NCBI GenBank assembly: GCA_016714025.1
Contig: JADJOB010000002.1
Location: forward strand, 913,501-977,500
Reading direction: 5' to 3'
Source of the DNA: Saprospiraceae bacterium
Lineage (GTDB): Bacteria > Bacteroidota > Bacteroidia > Chitinophagales > Saprospiraceae
Length of the DNA: 64,000 bases
Below are positions 1 through 10,000 of the stretch, piece after piece (positions within the stretch are counted from its first letter, which is position 1; each line of letters starts with the position of its first letter). The translations under genes were made by a program, and so were the position numbers. The notes under the pieces were generated by a model. The model did no database searches. It was not told the DNA's origin and worked only from the letters and a program-made list of their open reading frames with translations.

Positions 1-3000
1 TGCACCGTTGTATTGACTGGTGATGATACTACACCACCCGTTCCAACTTGCGAAAGTCCTCAAACAATCGTTTTAAATTCTAATTGTGAATTGTTGGTTC
101 CTAATCTTATTGATGGTGCATCTGCAACAGATAATTGTTCCGGATCATTTACTTGGTCACAATCACCAACAAGCGGAAGTTATTTACCTTCTGGCGAAGG
201 AACAACGCATACGGTTACCGTTACTGTAAGTGATGGAAATGGAAATAGCACAACTTGCACCGTTGTATTAACCGGTGATGATACTACACCACCGGTTCCA
301 ACTTGTGAAAACCCTCAAACAATTGTATTGAATGCATCTTGTCAACTGCTGGTTCCAAATCTTACAGATAATGTTTCTGCTATGGATAATTGTTCGACAA
401 GTTTCAACTGGTCTCAATCTCCAACGAGCGGTAGCTTACTGGCTTCTGGTGAAGGAACGACACATACCGTCACGGTTACTGTTTCCGATGGGAATGGAAA
501 TAGCACTACGTGCACAGTCATATTAACCGGCGATGATGCTACGCCACCGGTTCCATCTTGTGAGGTACCTCAAACGATTGTGTTGAATGCATCCTGTCAA
601 TTGATGGTACCAAATCTTACTGATAATGTATCCGCCACGGACAATTGTTCAACATCGTTTAACTGGAGTCAATCTCCAACGAGTGGAACTTTATTAGCAT
701 CAGGTGAAGGGACTACACATACAGTAACAGTTACCGTTGATGATGGCAATGGAAATAGTTCGACATGCACAGTTGTGTTGACTGGTGATGATACCACACC
801 ACCGATACCAACTTGTGAAGGGCCACAGACAATAGCATTAGATGCAAATTGTAAATTGGCAGTACCGGATTTAACCAATGATGCATCTGCAACAGATAAT
901 TGTTCAACATCTTTCAACTGGAGTCAATCTCCAACAAGTGGCAGTTTATTGTCTTCAGGTGAAGGGGTAATGCATACAGTTACAGTAACGGTTATTGATG
1001 GAAATGGAAATACTGCAACATGCACTGTGGTATTAACTGGTGATGACACTACACCCAATGTAACTACCTGTGAAGGACCACAAACAATTGTTTTAGATGC
1101 AGACTGTAAATTGTTGGTACCGGATCTAACGGATGATGCAACAACAACAGATAATTGTTCGGGCTCATTCAGTTGGTCGCAAACTCCAACGGCAGGTTCT
1201 TTGTTAGCTTCAGGAGAAGGTACAAACCATACCGTAACAGTAACTGCAAGTGATGGAAATGGAAATAGCAGTACCTGCACCGTTGTGTTAACAGGTGACG
1301 ATACAACCCCACCTGTTGCAACTTGTGAAGTACCACAAACGATTGTATTAGATGCAAATTGTAAATTGGTAGTACCGGATTTAACCAATGATGCATCTGC
1401 AACAGATAATTGTTCAACATCATTTAACTGGAGTCAATCATCAACAAGTGGCAGTTTATTGTCTTCGGGTGAAGGAGTTACACATACCATAACTGTCACA
1501 GTGAGTGACGGAAACGGAAACAGTTCAACCTGTACAGTCGTTTTGACAGGGAATGATGCTACTGCTCCAACACCAACTTGTGAAGTTCCGCAAACCATTT
1601 CATTGAATCCAAGTTGTCAATTACGGGTTCCAAATTTAATTGATGATGCAACTGCTGTTGATAATTGTTCAACTTCATTTACTTGGAGTCAGAATCCTTC
1701 AAATGCAACCATGTTAGCATCAGGTGAAGGAGTAACCCATACAGTTACCATAACGGTAAGCGATGGCAATGGAAATAGCACGACATGTACCGTTGTATTA
1801 ACTGGTGACGATGTTACGCCACCGGTGCCAACTTGTGAAGGACCGCAAACGATTTTATTAAATCCATATTGTACATTAATTGTACCGGATCTTACCAATG
1901 ATGCAACAGCTACTGATAATTGTTCTACGTCATTTAGCTGGAGTCAGAATCCTGCAATAGGAGCTGGCCTTGCATCAGGAGATGGAGTAACGCATACCGT
2001 TACGGTTACAGCAAGTGATGGCAATGGAAATACAAGTACCTGTACAGTTGTGTTAACCGGTGATGATACTTCAGCACCGGAACCAATTTGTGAAGGACCT
2101 CAAACCATCGTGCTTAACAGCAATTGTAAATTAAGTGTACCCGATCTGATTGATGGAGCAGATGTAAACGATAATTGTTTTTCATCATTTAGCTGGAGCC
2201 AGAATCCTACGATAGGTACCTTGCTTTCTTCAGGTGAAGGAACCACACATACAGTTACGGTGACTGTAAGTGATGGCAATGGAAACAGCAATACTTGTAC
2301 CGTCGTATTAACAGGTGATGATACTACACCACCTGTGCCAACCTGCGAAGGACCACAAACAATTGTCTTAGATGCAAATTGTAAGTTGGCGGTTCCTGAT
2401 TTAACGAATGGAGCAAGCGCCACAGATAATTGTTCTGCTTCATTTACTTGGAGTCAATCAACAACAACTGGCACATTATTATCCTCAGGGGAAGGTGTGA
2501 CACATACAATAACAGTTACAGTCAATGATGGCAATGGCAATAGTGCTAACTGCACGGTTATACTGACAGGTGATGATACTACACCTCCTGTACCTACTTG
2601 TGAAGGGCCACAAACAATTGTCTTAAATGCAACTTGTAAATTGATGGTTCCCAATCTGGTTGACGGAGCAACTGTAACCGATAATTGTGCATCTTCATTT
2701 ACATGGAGTCAATCCAGTCCTTCTGGAACCTTATTGGCATCAGGGGAAGGAGTCATGCATACAATTACTTTAACGGTTAGTGATGGAAATGGAAATAGTA
2801 ATACTTGTACAGTTAAATTAACAGGTGATGATACCACACCACCTGTGCCAACCTGTGAAAGTGCTCAAACCATTGCAGTGGATGCAAATTGCAAACTAAT
2901 GGTTCCTGATTTAACAAATGGAGCAAGCGCAACAGATAATTGTGCTTCAACATTTACATGGAGTCAATCAACTTCTGCCGGTACACTTTTAAATTCAGGG

Positions 3001-4557
3001 GAAGGAGTTACCCATACAATTACTGTAACAGTCAACGATGGAAATGGCAATAGTTCAACCTGTACCGTCGTATTAACAGGAGACGATACAACACCACCAA
3101 CAGCCAGCTGTAAAAACATAACCGTTCAATTGGATGGAGCAGGAAATGTTAGCATTCTTCCTGCTGATGTGAATAATAATTCTACAGATAATTGTTCAGG
3201 ATTGGTATTAACAAGTGTTTCACCCAATAGCTTTACATGTTCAAATAAAGGCGCAAATACGGTTACTTTATTTGTAACGGATGCTGCCGGAAATGTATCT
3301 TCTTGTACTTCTACGGTAACAGTTGAAGATAATATTCTACCGCAGATTAGTTGTCCGGGAAATAATACTGTTAATAACACACCAGGCATTTGTGGAGCTG
3401 TTTATAACTATACAACTCCTGTTGGAACGGATAATTGCCCAGGAGCGACTACTGTTAGAACCGCAGGATTAGCTAGTGGAGCAACTTTCCCAATTGGATC
3501 AACAACTGTTACATACAAAGTAACAGATGGGGTTGGACTGAGTGCAACCTGCAGTTTTACAGTGACTGTAGTCGATAATGAAAAACCAATGATTACTTGT
3601 CCGACAAATATTGTAGATAGCACAGGCGTGGATTCATGTATTAAGAAGGTGACATTTGCAGTATCAGCAACAGATAATTGTGAATTGGCTCCTTTGAACT
3701 ATTCTCATACCAGCGGCAGTACATTCCCGATTGGGACAACAACAGTTACAATTACTGCTACCGATCTTAGTGGAAATTCTAAATCTTGTACGTTTACAGT
3801 AACAATAAACCGTCGAACTGAAAAATGCAATGGAAAAGATGATGACTGTGATGGTTTAATTGATGAAGGTTTTGATATGGACAATGACGGAGTAGCAGAT
3901 TGTTTTGATAACTGTCCAACTGTTTCCAATCCAAACCAAGCAGATTCAGATTGTGATGGAGTTGGAAATGCTTGTGATGTTTGTCCAGGAGGAAATGATA
4001 AGATTGACAATGATCATGACGGAAGACCGGATTGTAAATATCCACCCAGCTTTGCAAATATCATTTCATCGTGGAAATGTAGTGGAGGAACAAAGGTTAT
4101 AGTATGTACAAGGACAAACTCTGGTGGATATAAAACAGTTTGTACTTACTATTCAGCTGTTGCAACTCATATTGCATACGGTGGTTATCTCGGACCATGC
4201 AATGAGGCAAATTGTTCAGAATCTCTAAAAAGAATTGCTAGTGAAGATAAAGCATATAGAGAATTAGAGTCACATGATCCAAATACAGTGTATGGAAATA
4301 GAAATGACATGACGCTGTATCCAAATCCTGTAAGAGATGAACTTAACATTGAATTTGATAATCCAGTAATTAATGGAACGCTTCAAATATTCAATTGTCA
4401 GGGAGAGATTATCTATAAAAAGGAAATTAGTAATATTACCCTTGAATTGCGTGTGGATCTTTCCAATGAGGCACGTAAATTAAATTCAGGAATCTATTTT
4501 GTAAGATTTGAGGATGATACACAGCGAATTATTCGCAAGTTTTCAGTTATGGATTAA
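1..4557 (+). CDS. Giant T9SS-exported repeat protein, 5' end outside window
   Basis: The reading frame is open from base 1, so the N-terminus and signal peptide lie upstream. Bases 46-3105 encode twelve 85-residue units, each with four cysteines in fixed places (TCE, NC, DNC, TCTV) and a DGNGN turn, which suggests disulphide-pinned Ig-like beta modules. Two or three HYR-like modules follow (3106-3810). Next come a MopE-like motif CNGKDDDCDGLIDE (from 3826) and thrombospondin type 3-like Asp-rich repeats (about 3874-4045) that probably bind calcium. The last ~80 residues, starting at LYPNPVRDEL, are a T9SS type A sorting domain, so the protein should be exported through the outer membrane and anchored or released at the surface. 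An adhesive or matrix role is inferred. A strong terminator follows the stop. Confidence 0.93.
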   Translation, partial: CTVVLTGDDTTPPVPTCESPQTIVLNSNCELLVPNLIDGASATDNCSGSFTWSQSPTSGSYLPSGEGTTHTVTVTVSDGNGNSTTCTVVLTGDDTTPPVPTCENPQTIVLNASCQLLVPNLTDNVSAMDNCSTSFNWSQSPTSGSLLASGEGTTHTVTVTVSDGNGNSTTCTVILTGDDATPPVPSCEVPQTIVLNASCQLMVPNLTDNVSATDNCSTSFNWSQSPTSGTLLASGEGTTHTVTVTVDDGNGNSSTCTVVLTGDDTTPPIPTCEGPQTIALDANCKLAVPDLTNDASATDNCSTSFNWSQSPTSGSLLSSGEGVMHTVTVTVIDGNGNTATCTVVLTGDDTTPNVTTCEGPQTIVLDADCKLLVPDLTDDATTTDNCSGSFSWSQTPTAGSLLASGEGTNHTVTVTASDGNGNSSTCTVVLTGDDTTPPVATCEVPQTIVLDANCKLVVPDLTNDASATDNCSTSFNWSQSSTSGSLLSSGEGVTHTITVTVSDGNGNSSTCTVVLTGNDATAPTPTCEVPQTISLNPSCQLRVPNLIDDATAVDNCSTSFTWSQNPSNATMLASGEGVTHTVTITVSDGNGNSTTCTVVLTGDDVTPPVPTCEGPQTILLNPYCTLIVPDLTNDATATDNCSTSFSWSQNPAIGAGLASGDGVTHTVTVTASDGNGNTSTCTVVLTGDDTSAPEPICEGPQTIVLNSNCKLSVPDLIDGADVNDNCFSSFSWSQNPTIGTLLSSGEGTTHTVTVTVSDGNGNSNTCTVVLTGDDTTPPVPTCEGPQTIVLDANCKLAVPDLTNGASATDNCSASFTWSQSTTTGTLLSSGEGVTHTITVTVNDGNGNSANCTVILTGDDTTPPVPTCEGPQTIVLNATCKLMVPNLVDGATVTDNCASSFTWSQSSPSGTLLASGEGVMHTITLTVSDGNGNSNTCTVKLTGDDTTPPVPTCESAQTIAVDANCKLMVPDLTNGASATDNCASTFTWSQSTSAGTLLNSGEGVTHTITVTVNDGNGNSSTCTVVLTGDDTTPPTASCKNITVQLDGAGNVSILPADVNNNSTDNCSGLVLTSVSPNSFTCSNKGANTVTLFVTDAAGNVSSCTSTVTVEDNILPQISCPGNNTVNNTPGICGAVYNYTTPVGTDNCPGATTVRTAGLASGATFPIGSTTVTYKVTDGVGLSATCSFTVTVVDNEKPMITCPTNIVDSTGVDSCIKKVTFAVSATDNCELAPLNYSHTSGSTFPIGTTTVTITATDLSGNSKSCTFTVTINRRTEKCNGKDDDCDGLIDEGFDMDNDGVADCFDNCPTVSNPNQADSDCDGVGNACDVCPGGNDKIDNDHDGRPDCKYPPSFANIISSWKCSGGTKVIVCTRTNSGGYKTVCTYYSAVATHIAYGGYLGPCNEANCSESLKRIASEDKAYRELESHDPNTVYGNRNDMTLYPNPVRDELNIEFDNPVINGTLQIFNCQGEIIYKKEISNITLELRVDLSNEARKLNSGIYFVRFEDDTQRIIRKFSVMD
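46..3105 (+). repeat. Twelve in-phase 255-bp tandem repeats
   Basis: Units start at 46, 301, 556, 811, 1066, 1321, 1576, 1831, 2086, 2341, 2596 and 2851; every unit is exactly 255 bp. A diverged module begins at 3106. Units 4, 6, 10 and 12 share a DANCKL...PDLTN version, and units 2 and 3 share an NASCQL...PNLTDN version, which points to block duplication or conversion among non-adjacent units. Confidence 0.95.
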
Positions 4558-4569
4558 ATAACTAATTAG

Positions 4570-4622
4570 AACTACTCCAAATATTATTTCATTTAGGTGT
4601 TGGAATATTTGGAGTAGTTTTA
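4570..4622 (+). terminator. Intrinsic terminator after the repeat-protein gene
   Basis: A perfect 16-bp inverted repeat (4570-4585 with 4604-4619, arm AACTACTCCAAATATT) encloses an 18-nt loop and ends in a short T run. It starts 12 bases after the stop codon at 4557. The near-symmetric A/T flanks could also allow termination from the other strand. Confidence 0.85.
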
Positions 4623-4673
4623 AATTTATGTTGTATTTTTGAATAGGGATATACCTATTTAAATTCATACTAC

Positions 4674-4970
4674 ATGTGGGCTTTTCTTAAATCCTTCCTC
4701 TTTTATATCGGATTCGGTATTAATGCAATAGGAATTCTAGTATCATTGGTAATTATAATTTCAGATGCTATTAAAGGTTCCTCCTCAAAAAATGGAACGT
4801 GGCTTCTGATTGTTCTTGGCCTATGCCTATGGTTAGCCTTGTGCTGGTATTTAAAAAGTATCGGTAAAATTGGTTTAGCGACCAATATGGTCATGTTGCC
4901 TGCAATCCCAATTGGCGGGTATGGATTATTCATACTTCTGTTTATTATTTTGAAACCCGATATGAAGTAG
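4674..4970 (+). CDS. Small three-helix membrane protein, unknown function
   Basis: The 98-residue product has three hydrophobic segments (about residues 6-30, 41-60 and 69-93) joined by short polar loops (KGSSSKNG; KSIGKIG). It has no cleavable signal pattern and ends in KPDMK, so it is predicted to be an integral inner-membrane protein. I do not recognise a family. It lies alone between a strong terminator and the palindrome array, so context gives no hint of function. The minus-strand frame over the same bases is a shadow. Start is the ATG at 4674; no clear ribosome-binding site is visible. Confidence 0.6.
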   Translation: MWAFLKSFLFYIGFGINAIGILVSLVIIISDAIKGSSSKNGTWLLIVLGLCLWLALCWYLKSIGKIGLATNMVMLPAIPIGGYGLFILLFIILKPDMK

Positions 4971-5144
4971 ACCTTCAATTCCAGTAAACAGGAAGCACAT
5001 CAAATAATCGAGTCCAGAAATGCAAGTAAGAAGACTATAAAATTTTCACAGAACACCATTCCGTGATAAAAAGTAATCATTTACGATTTGGAGTATTACT
5101 AGTTGATTCAATCTTAATTTAGTCAAAAGGAATTCATACGATTC

Positions 5145-5182
5145 ATTTTTGAATCTAGGGTTTAAACCCTAGATTCAAAAAT
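5145..5182. repeat. Palindrome 1 of the REP-like array
   Basis: Perfect 38-bp palindrome: left arm ATTTTTGAATCTAGGG, centre TTTAAA, right arm the exact reverse complement. Confidence 0.9.
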
Positions 5183-5336
5183 AGGGAGCATTTCAAATAA
5201 TCAATTCCAGAAATCAAGTGAGAAGACTATAAAATTATTCCAGAACACCGTTCCATGAAAGAAAGGAATCAATTGCGATTAGGAGTATTAATTGTTGAAT
5301 CAATCTTAATTAAGTCAAAAGGAATTCATACGATTC

Positions 5337-5374
5337 ATTTTAAAAACTAGGGTTTAAACCCTAGTTTTTAAAAT
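5337..5374. repeat. Palindrome 2, left flank of the transposase gene
   Basis: Perfect 38-bp palindrome with left arm ATTTTAAAAACTAGGG and centre TTTAAA. It differs from palindrome 1 at several arm positions, yet every change is matched in the other arm. Its right side leads into the transposase gene rather than a spacer. Confidence 0.9.
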
Positions 5375-5451
5375 TGATTCAATCAGAAATTTTGCTTATT
5401 CAATCATGATTGCCGCAAGTTTGATAGATTTAGAATTCAAAATTTTAATAC

Positions 5452-5925
5452 ATGTGTAGCTTTTTATATTTTGTTCTAAATATAATAGCTAAGAAAGTGT
5501 CTTTAGTAATGGTATATGTGCATCTTGTTTGGGTAACAAAAAAGCGAATACCATATTTGCGTTCTAAAGAGTTAAGAAAAAAAACCTGGTTTCATATACT
5601 CGAATACGCAAAAAGTAAGCATATTAAAATTGATCATATCAATGGATATAGAGATCATTGTCATTGTTTAGTTCAATTAAAGTCAAATCAAAATCTGCAA
5701 TCAATTGTACATTTATTAAAAGGTGAATCTTCCCACTGGATCAATGAACAGAAATTGTTGGATGAGCTGTTTCAATGGCAAGCAGGATTTTATGCTGCCT
5801 CAGTATCCCCTTCAAAATTGAAATTTGTTAGAAAATATATTCAGAATCAAGAACGGCATCATCAATCCGGTTCACTTATAGATGAATTAGATAATCACTT
5901 TCCTGATGTGAAATCTGAGGTTTAA
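5452..5925 (+). CDS. REP-associated Y1 (HUH) transposase, IS200-like
   Basis: The 157-residue product matches the IS200-like/RAYT fold. It has an N-terminal VYVHLVWVTKKR strand, the HUH metal motif in DHCHCLV (H69, H71 counting from 5452), a conserved ESSHWIN segment, a WQAGFYAASVS strand, and the catalytic helix RKYIQNQ with nucleophile Y129 and metal-side Q133, followed by ERHH. These residues look intact, so the enzyme is probably active in nicking and joining single-stranded hairpin DNA. Family members usually begin just before the YVHLVW strand, so the ATG at 5509 is an alternative start. The last six residues and the TAA are encoded by the left arm and centre of a palindrome (5905-5942). 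Confidence 0.85.
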   Translation: MCSFLYFVLNIIAKKVSLVMVYVHLVWVTKKRIPYLRSKELRKKTWFHILEYAKSKHIKIDHINGYRDHCHCLVQLKSNQNLQSIVHLLKGESSHWINEQKLLDELFQWQAGFYAASVSPSKLKFVRKYIQNQERHHQSGSLIDELDNHFPDVKSEV

Positions 5926-5942
5926 ACCCCAGATTTCACATC
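5905..5942. repeat. Palindrome 3, overlaps the transposase stop codon
   Basis: 38-bp palindrome with arms GATGTGAAATCTGAGG and CCCCAGATTTCACATC; only one arm position (5918) fails to pair. It contains codons DVKSEV and the TAA of the transposase gene (5905-5925). Confidence 0.88.
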
Positions 5943-6101
5943 AAGAAACTCACCAAACAATCGAGTGCAGAAATCCACTAACAAGATTGTAAACTTATCA
6001 GATAAAATCCCATACTTCTTCATTAGAAAGGGTTCCTTTTCAATTTGGAATTCCAATAGTTGAATCAATCTTAAGTAATTTAAAAGGAATTCACGCCATT
6101 C

Positions 6102-6139
6102 ATTTTTAAATCTAGGGTTTTAACCCTAGATTTAAAAAT
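6102..6139. repeat. Palindrome 4 of the REP-like array
   Basis: Sixteen-base arms (left ATTTTTAAATCTAGGG) are perfect reverse complements around a TTTTAA centre. Confidence 0.88.
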
Positions 6140-6300
6140 AGGGAGCACATCAAATAATCGGGCCCCGAAATCTAAGTAGCAAGATTGTATAATTATCTAA
6201 AATAACCTCAACATTCCTTGTCGGTATGCTACCATTCTAAATTTGAAGTCTCAATGTTAGAATTGCGTTTTATTAAATCAAATGGAATTCACACGATTCT

Positions 6301-6337
6301 TTTTCAAACCTGGGGTTTTAAATCCCAGGTTTGAAAA
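6301..6337. repeat. Palindrome 5 of the REP-like array
   Basis: 37 bp with left arm TTTTCAAACCTGGG and right arm CCCAGGTTTGAAAA around GTTTTAAAT. Outer and inner bases differ from palindromes 1-4 in a paired way. Confidence 0.85.
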
Positions 6338-6500
6338 TAGGAAGTTCATCAAACAATTCTGAGCAAGGATTCACGAAAAAGAATATGTAAATATTTCAAG
6401 AGACATCATGTATCATCATGATAAAATTAGCATTCTCAAATTGAGGGAATTAATTTTTTATTCAGACAAATGTTAAGTAAGACGGAACGCACATTATGCT

Positions 6501-6537
6501 TTTTAAAATCTGGGGTTTAAAACCCCAGATTTTAAAA
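6501..6537. repeat. Palindrome 6, last of the REP-like array
   Basis: 37 bp with perfect 15-base arms (TTTTAAAATCTGGGG and its reverse complement) around TTTAAAA. The flanking spacer to its right fades out near 6560. Confidence 0.88.
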
Positions 6538-6540
6538 TTA

Positions 6541-7017
6541 GAAGCAACAATTCGATTGAAAGGAAAAACGTAAAAATTCAGGAAAGTGACATTAAACGAC
6601 ATCTAAAGTGAAAAATCGAACCCAAAAATCATCCTTCATCCCAAATCTAAGGATTCAAAGAATAATTGGAATAGCGTTTAGATTTTCGTTTCAGATTTTT
6701 AATAAACACCCAATAAGGATTTTATACGATCTAAAATTTCTAAATTTTTATTTTTTATATTAAATTTTAAACTGAATGTATTAATTGCAATGTGAATTAC
6801 TTTTATATAGATTAAATGAATCATATGAAATTATTCAAAAAAAGATTAGGTAATTTCGACTACTTCAAACTACATTTACAATTCGTTTAGTAGCACCCAC
6901 TCTCAACACTTCTTTTAATTTACCCAATTCTTTTGACTCAATAATTTAAAGCCAAATCCAAAACGGATTTAATACCCTTTCTTGAGACTCTAGAAATTTT
7001 TTTATTCATACCCTCTT
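6541..7017. other. AT-rich non-coding stretch
   Basis: No convincing open frame, RNA hairpin or promoter consensus was found between the last palindrome and the start of the next gene. It presumably holds the promoter of the 1692-residue surface protein gene. Confidence 0.5.
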
Positions 7018-10000
7018 ATGGAAAAGCAATTTTACCCCCAGCTAAGGGACTTAGCTTGTATTGTACTAATTATTGGTACATACTTTTCTGGCTTTTGTCA
7101 AGTTGGAAAATATCAACAAGTATCCAAAGAACGGATATCCGTTTTTTGTTCAACGCCTCCTAGTATTAACTGTCCCGCTGATTTTAATTCATGTCCCGGA
7201 AGTTCAATTCATCCAAATGTTAGTGGTACTGCTGTCGCTCTAAAAGGAAGTCTTGAATGTGATGAACCATTGGTTACTTACAAGGATATAATAGTTAAAA
7301 CTGGAAATTGTGTTGGTGCTTCTTTAATTCAAAGAGTTTGGACGGCAACAGATCCAAATGATGCCAGCCTGCGAGCATTTTGCATACAATATATTAACAC
7401 CTTAGATACCACAGCTCCTGAACTTTATAACTGCCCTAAAGATACTGTTCTATTAAGTAATGATAAATGTACAACAAGTTATAAATGGAAAATGCCTTTG
7501 GTTTCAGACCATTGCGGTAACTATTGTGTTACCAGTTCTCATGTAAATGGTGGTGAATTCGCAATTGGTACGCATACTGTTATAATTACTGTAACAGATG
7601 ATTGTGGAAACACAAGCCGATGTATTTTTAATGTGGTTGTAATTTCTAATTGTTGCAATGTACCACCTATTATACATTGCCCTTCAAACTTCCTTGCTTG
7701 TTCAGGTAGCTCAATAGATCCAAATACAACAGGGAAGCCGACCGTTTTAAAGGGAAGTCCTGCTTGCAAAGAACCTCTACTAAATTATTCTGATAAATTA
7801 AATTATTTTTCTAATTGTAATTATTCAATTGAAAGAACCTGGACTGCTACAGATCCGGATCATTCTAATTTATCAGCACATTGCACTCAGTTGATTCAAA
7901 TTAAAGATACCATTCCTCCAATATTTACTTTTTGCCCGCCGAATATAACCGTTCAATCAGATGCCGATTGTACAGCCAAGGTGAGTTGGGCAAATCCGAT
8001 TGCAACTGACAATTGCGGTATTGCTTCAATTACAAGTTCTGTTCCATCTGGATATCAATTTACACTTGGATTGGCAGCGGTTTCAATTATTGCTACCGAT
8101 AATTGTGGCAATACCTCTAAGTGTGAATTTTTAGTAACAGTTGAAGAAAATTGTTGCAATAAGAATCCTATAATTCATTGTCCATCAGATTATCAAGGCT
8201 GCCCAAATAGTTCAACCAATCCGGCTGTAACAGGTCAAGCAACCGCAAGTCCCGGAAGTTCAAAATGCAGACAACCACTCATTACTTACAATGATGATAC
8301 AATTCACTACAGCGCATGTTTTATTGAAATTCATAGGACCTGGTTAGCAACTGATTTGGATAAACCTAGTTTAATGGATTATTGCGTTCAGAAAATTATT
8401 CTGAAAGATGATCATCCACCGGTGATTACATTTTGTCCACCCAACATAACAGTTCAATCAGATGATGATTGCCTTGCTACGGTTCGTTGGAACGAACCAG
8501 CTGCAACCGATGATTGTGGTGCTGTTTCTATTACAACATCTGTCCCATCAGGATATCGTTTTACATTGGGTCTTGCAGCAGTTTCTGTCATTGCTACGGA
8601 TTTATGTGGGAATACTTCTAAGTGTGAATTTTTAGTAACTGTTGAAGAAAATTGTTGTAAGAAAGCTCCGGTATTAAACTGTCCGGCAAATTATAGTTCT
8701 TGTCCGGGATCTGATATACAGCCTGCAACTACAGGAGTCGCAAGTGCAACTCCTGGAAGTACGCATTGTGCAAATCCGGTATTATCGTATCAGGATGATA
8801 CCATTCAAAATGAAAATTGTTTATTACTCTTAAACAGAACCTGGACAGCAACGGATCCTACACATCCTTTGTTATCAACGACCTGTATTCAAACCATTCG
8901 TTTGGAAGATAAAACCGGTCCTGTATTAACCAATTGTCCGACAGACATTACGATAAAATCAGATGCAGATTGCACAGCAAGCGTCGCGTGGAATCATCCA
9001 ATTGCAACGGATGCTTGTGGTGATATTACATTAACTGAATCCATTGCATCCGGATCTAAATTTCAAGTTGGAACAACAAGTGTTTCAATTACCGCAACTG
9101 ATAAATGTGGAAATACTTCGAGTTGTACATTTAATATTACAGTTGAAGAGAATTGTTGCAAAACCATTCCAATTATTCATTGCCCTGCAGATTATACAAG
9201 CTGTCCGGGAGCTGTCATCGAACCAGGAATTTCCGGACAAGCAACGGCATCACCTGGAGATACCAATTGTAGCCAGCCAATTGTTACATTTACTGATGAA
9301 ATTCTAAGCCAATCCACTTGCTTTACAAGCATCAATAGAATTTGGAAAGCAACTGATCCTGTTTTTCCGAATTTATATACTACCTGCATTCAAAAAATTA
9401 TTCTTCAAGATATTGAAGCACCGGTATTTACATCCTGTCCGATTGACTTAACGGTTGCATCAAATGATTTGTGCACAGCAGTAGTTAACTGGAATGATGC
9501 AACTGCAACCGATGCTTGCAGTCAAGTTGTTTTTACAAGTACCATTGCATCTGGTTCTACCTTCCCATTGGGAACAACACTTGTTGTAATTACAGCCACA
9601 GATGCTTGTGGAAATTCAAGCAATTGTAATTTTAATATTACAGTAACTGAAAATTGTTGTAATAATCCACCAGTTATCAGTTGTCCGGAAGATTTTACCG
9701 GCTGTCCAGGTTCAAGTTTGGATACTTCTAATACAGGTAGAGCCATTGCAGATCCATTTCAACCAGTGTGTCAAGCAGCTGTCATTGCTTTTACAGATGT
9801 AGTTTTATCAAACGACCCATGTCGAACAATCATAGCCCGATTATGGACAGCTACAAACCCAAAAAATAATTTGCAAACGCAATGTACTCAGACGATTTTA
9901 CTTGAAGATGTGGATCAACCTGTATTTGCAAATTGTCCTGGAGATATTACGGTAGATCCACAATATGATTGCAATGCTAATGTAAGTTGGAACGAGCCTA

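Larger units (their letters stand above)
5337..5942 (+). mobile_element. RAYT/IS200-like unit bounded by palindromes 2 and 3
   Basis: A 606-bp unit: palindrome 2, 77 bp of leader, a Y1 transposase gene, and palindrome 3 overlapping the gene end. Terminal hairpins without inverted terminal repeats or visible target duplication fit the IS200/IS605 and REP-associated transposase mode of single-strand DNA handling. The unit replaces a spacer in the array, so it may be the source of the surrounding gene-less copies; that link is inferred. Confidence 0.7.
4985..6540. repeat. REP-like array: palindromes and related spacers around a Y1 transposase
   Basis: Six palindromes of 37-38 bp start at 5145, 5337, 5905, 6102, 6300 and 6501. 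The intervals 5183-5336, 5943-6101, 6140-6300 and 6338-6500 are related to one another. A further spacer copy (about 4985-5144) precedes the first palindrome. Typical junctions are GGAATTCAYRCGATTC before a palindrome and ATAGGGAGCACATCAAATAA after it. Copies 4985-5144 and 5183-5336 are the most alike; later copies decay towards 6540. The interval between palindromes 2 and 3 has no spacer and instead holds the transposase gene. Confidence 0.85.

Noticed and set aside
669..3623. Many minus-strand open frames across the 255-bp repeats
   Set aside because: They recur with the repeat period, mirror the plus-strand codon pattern and have no start or family support; they are shadows of the repeat gene.
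4985..6540. CRISPR array
   Set aside because: The repeated units are palindromes that differ from one another, and the intervals are long (154-163 bp) and related to each other, unlike unique CRISPR spacers; no cas genes are nearby.
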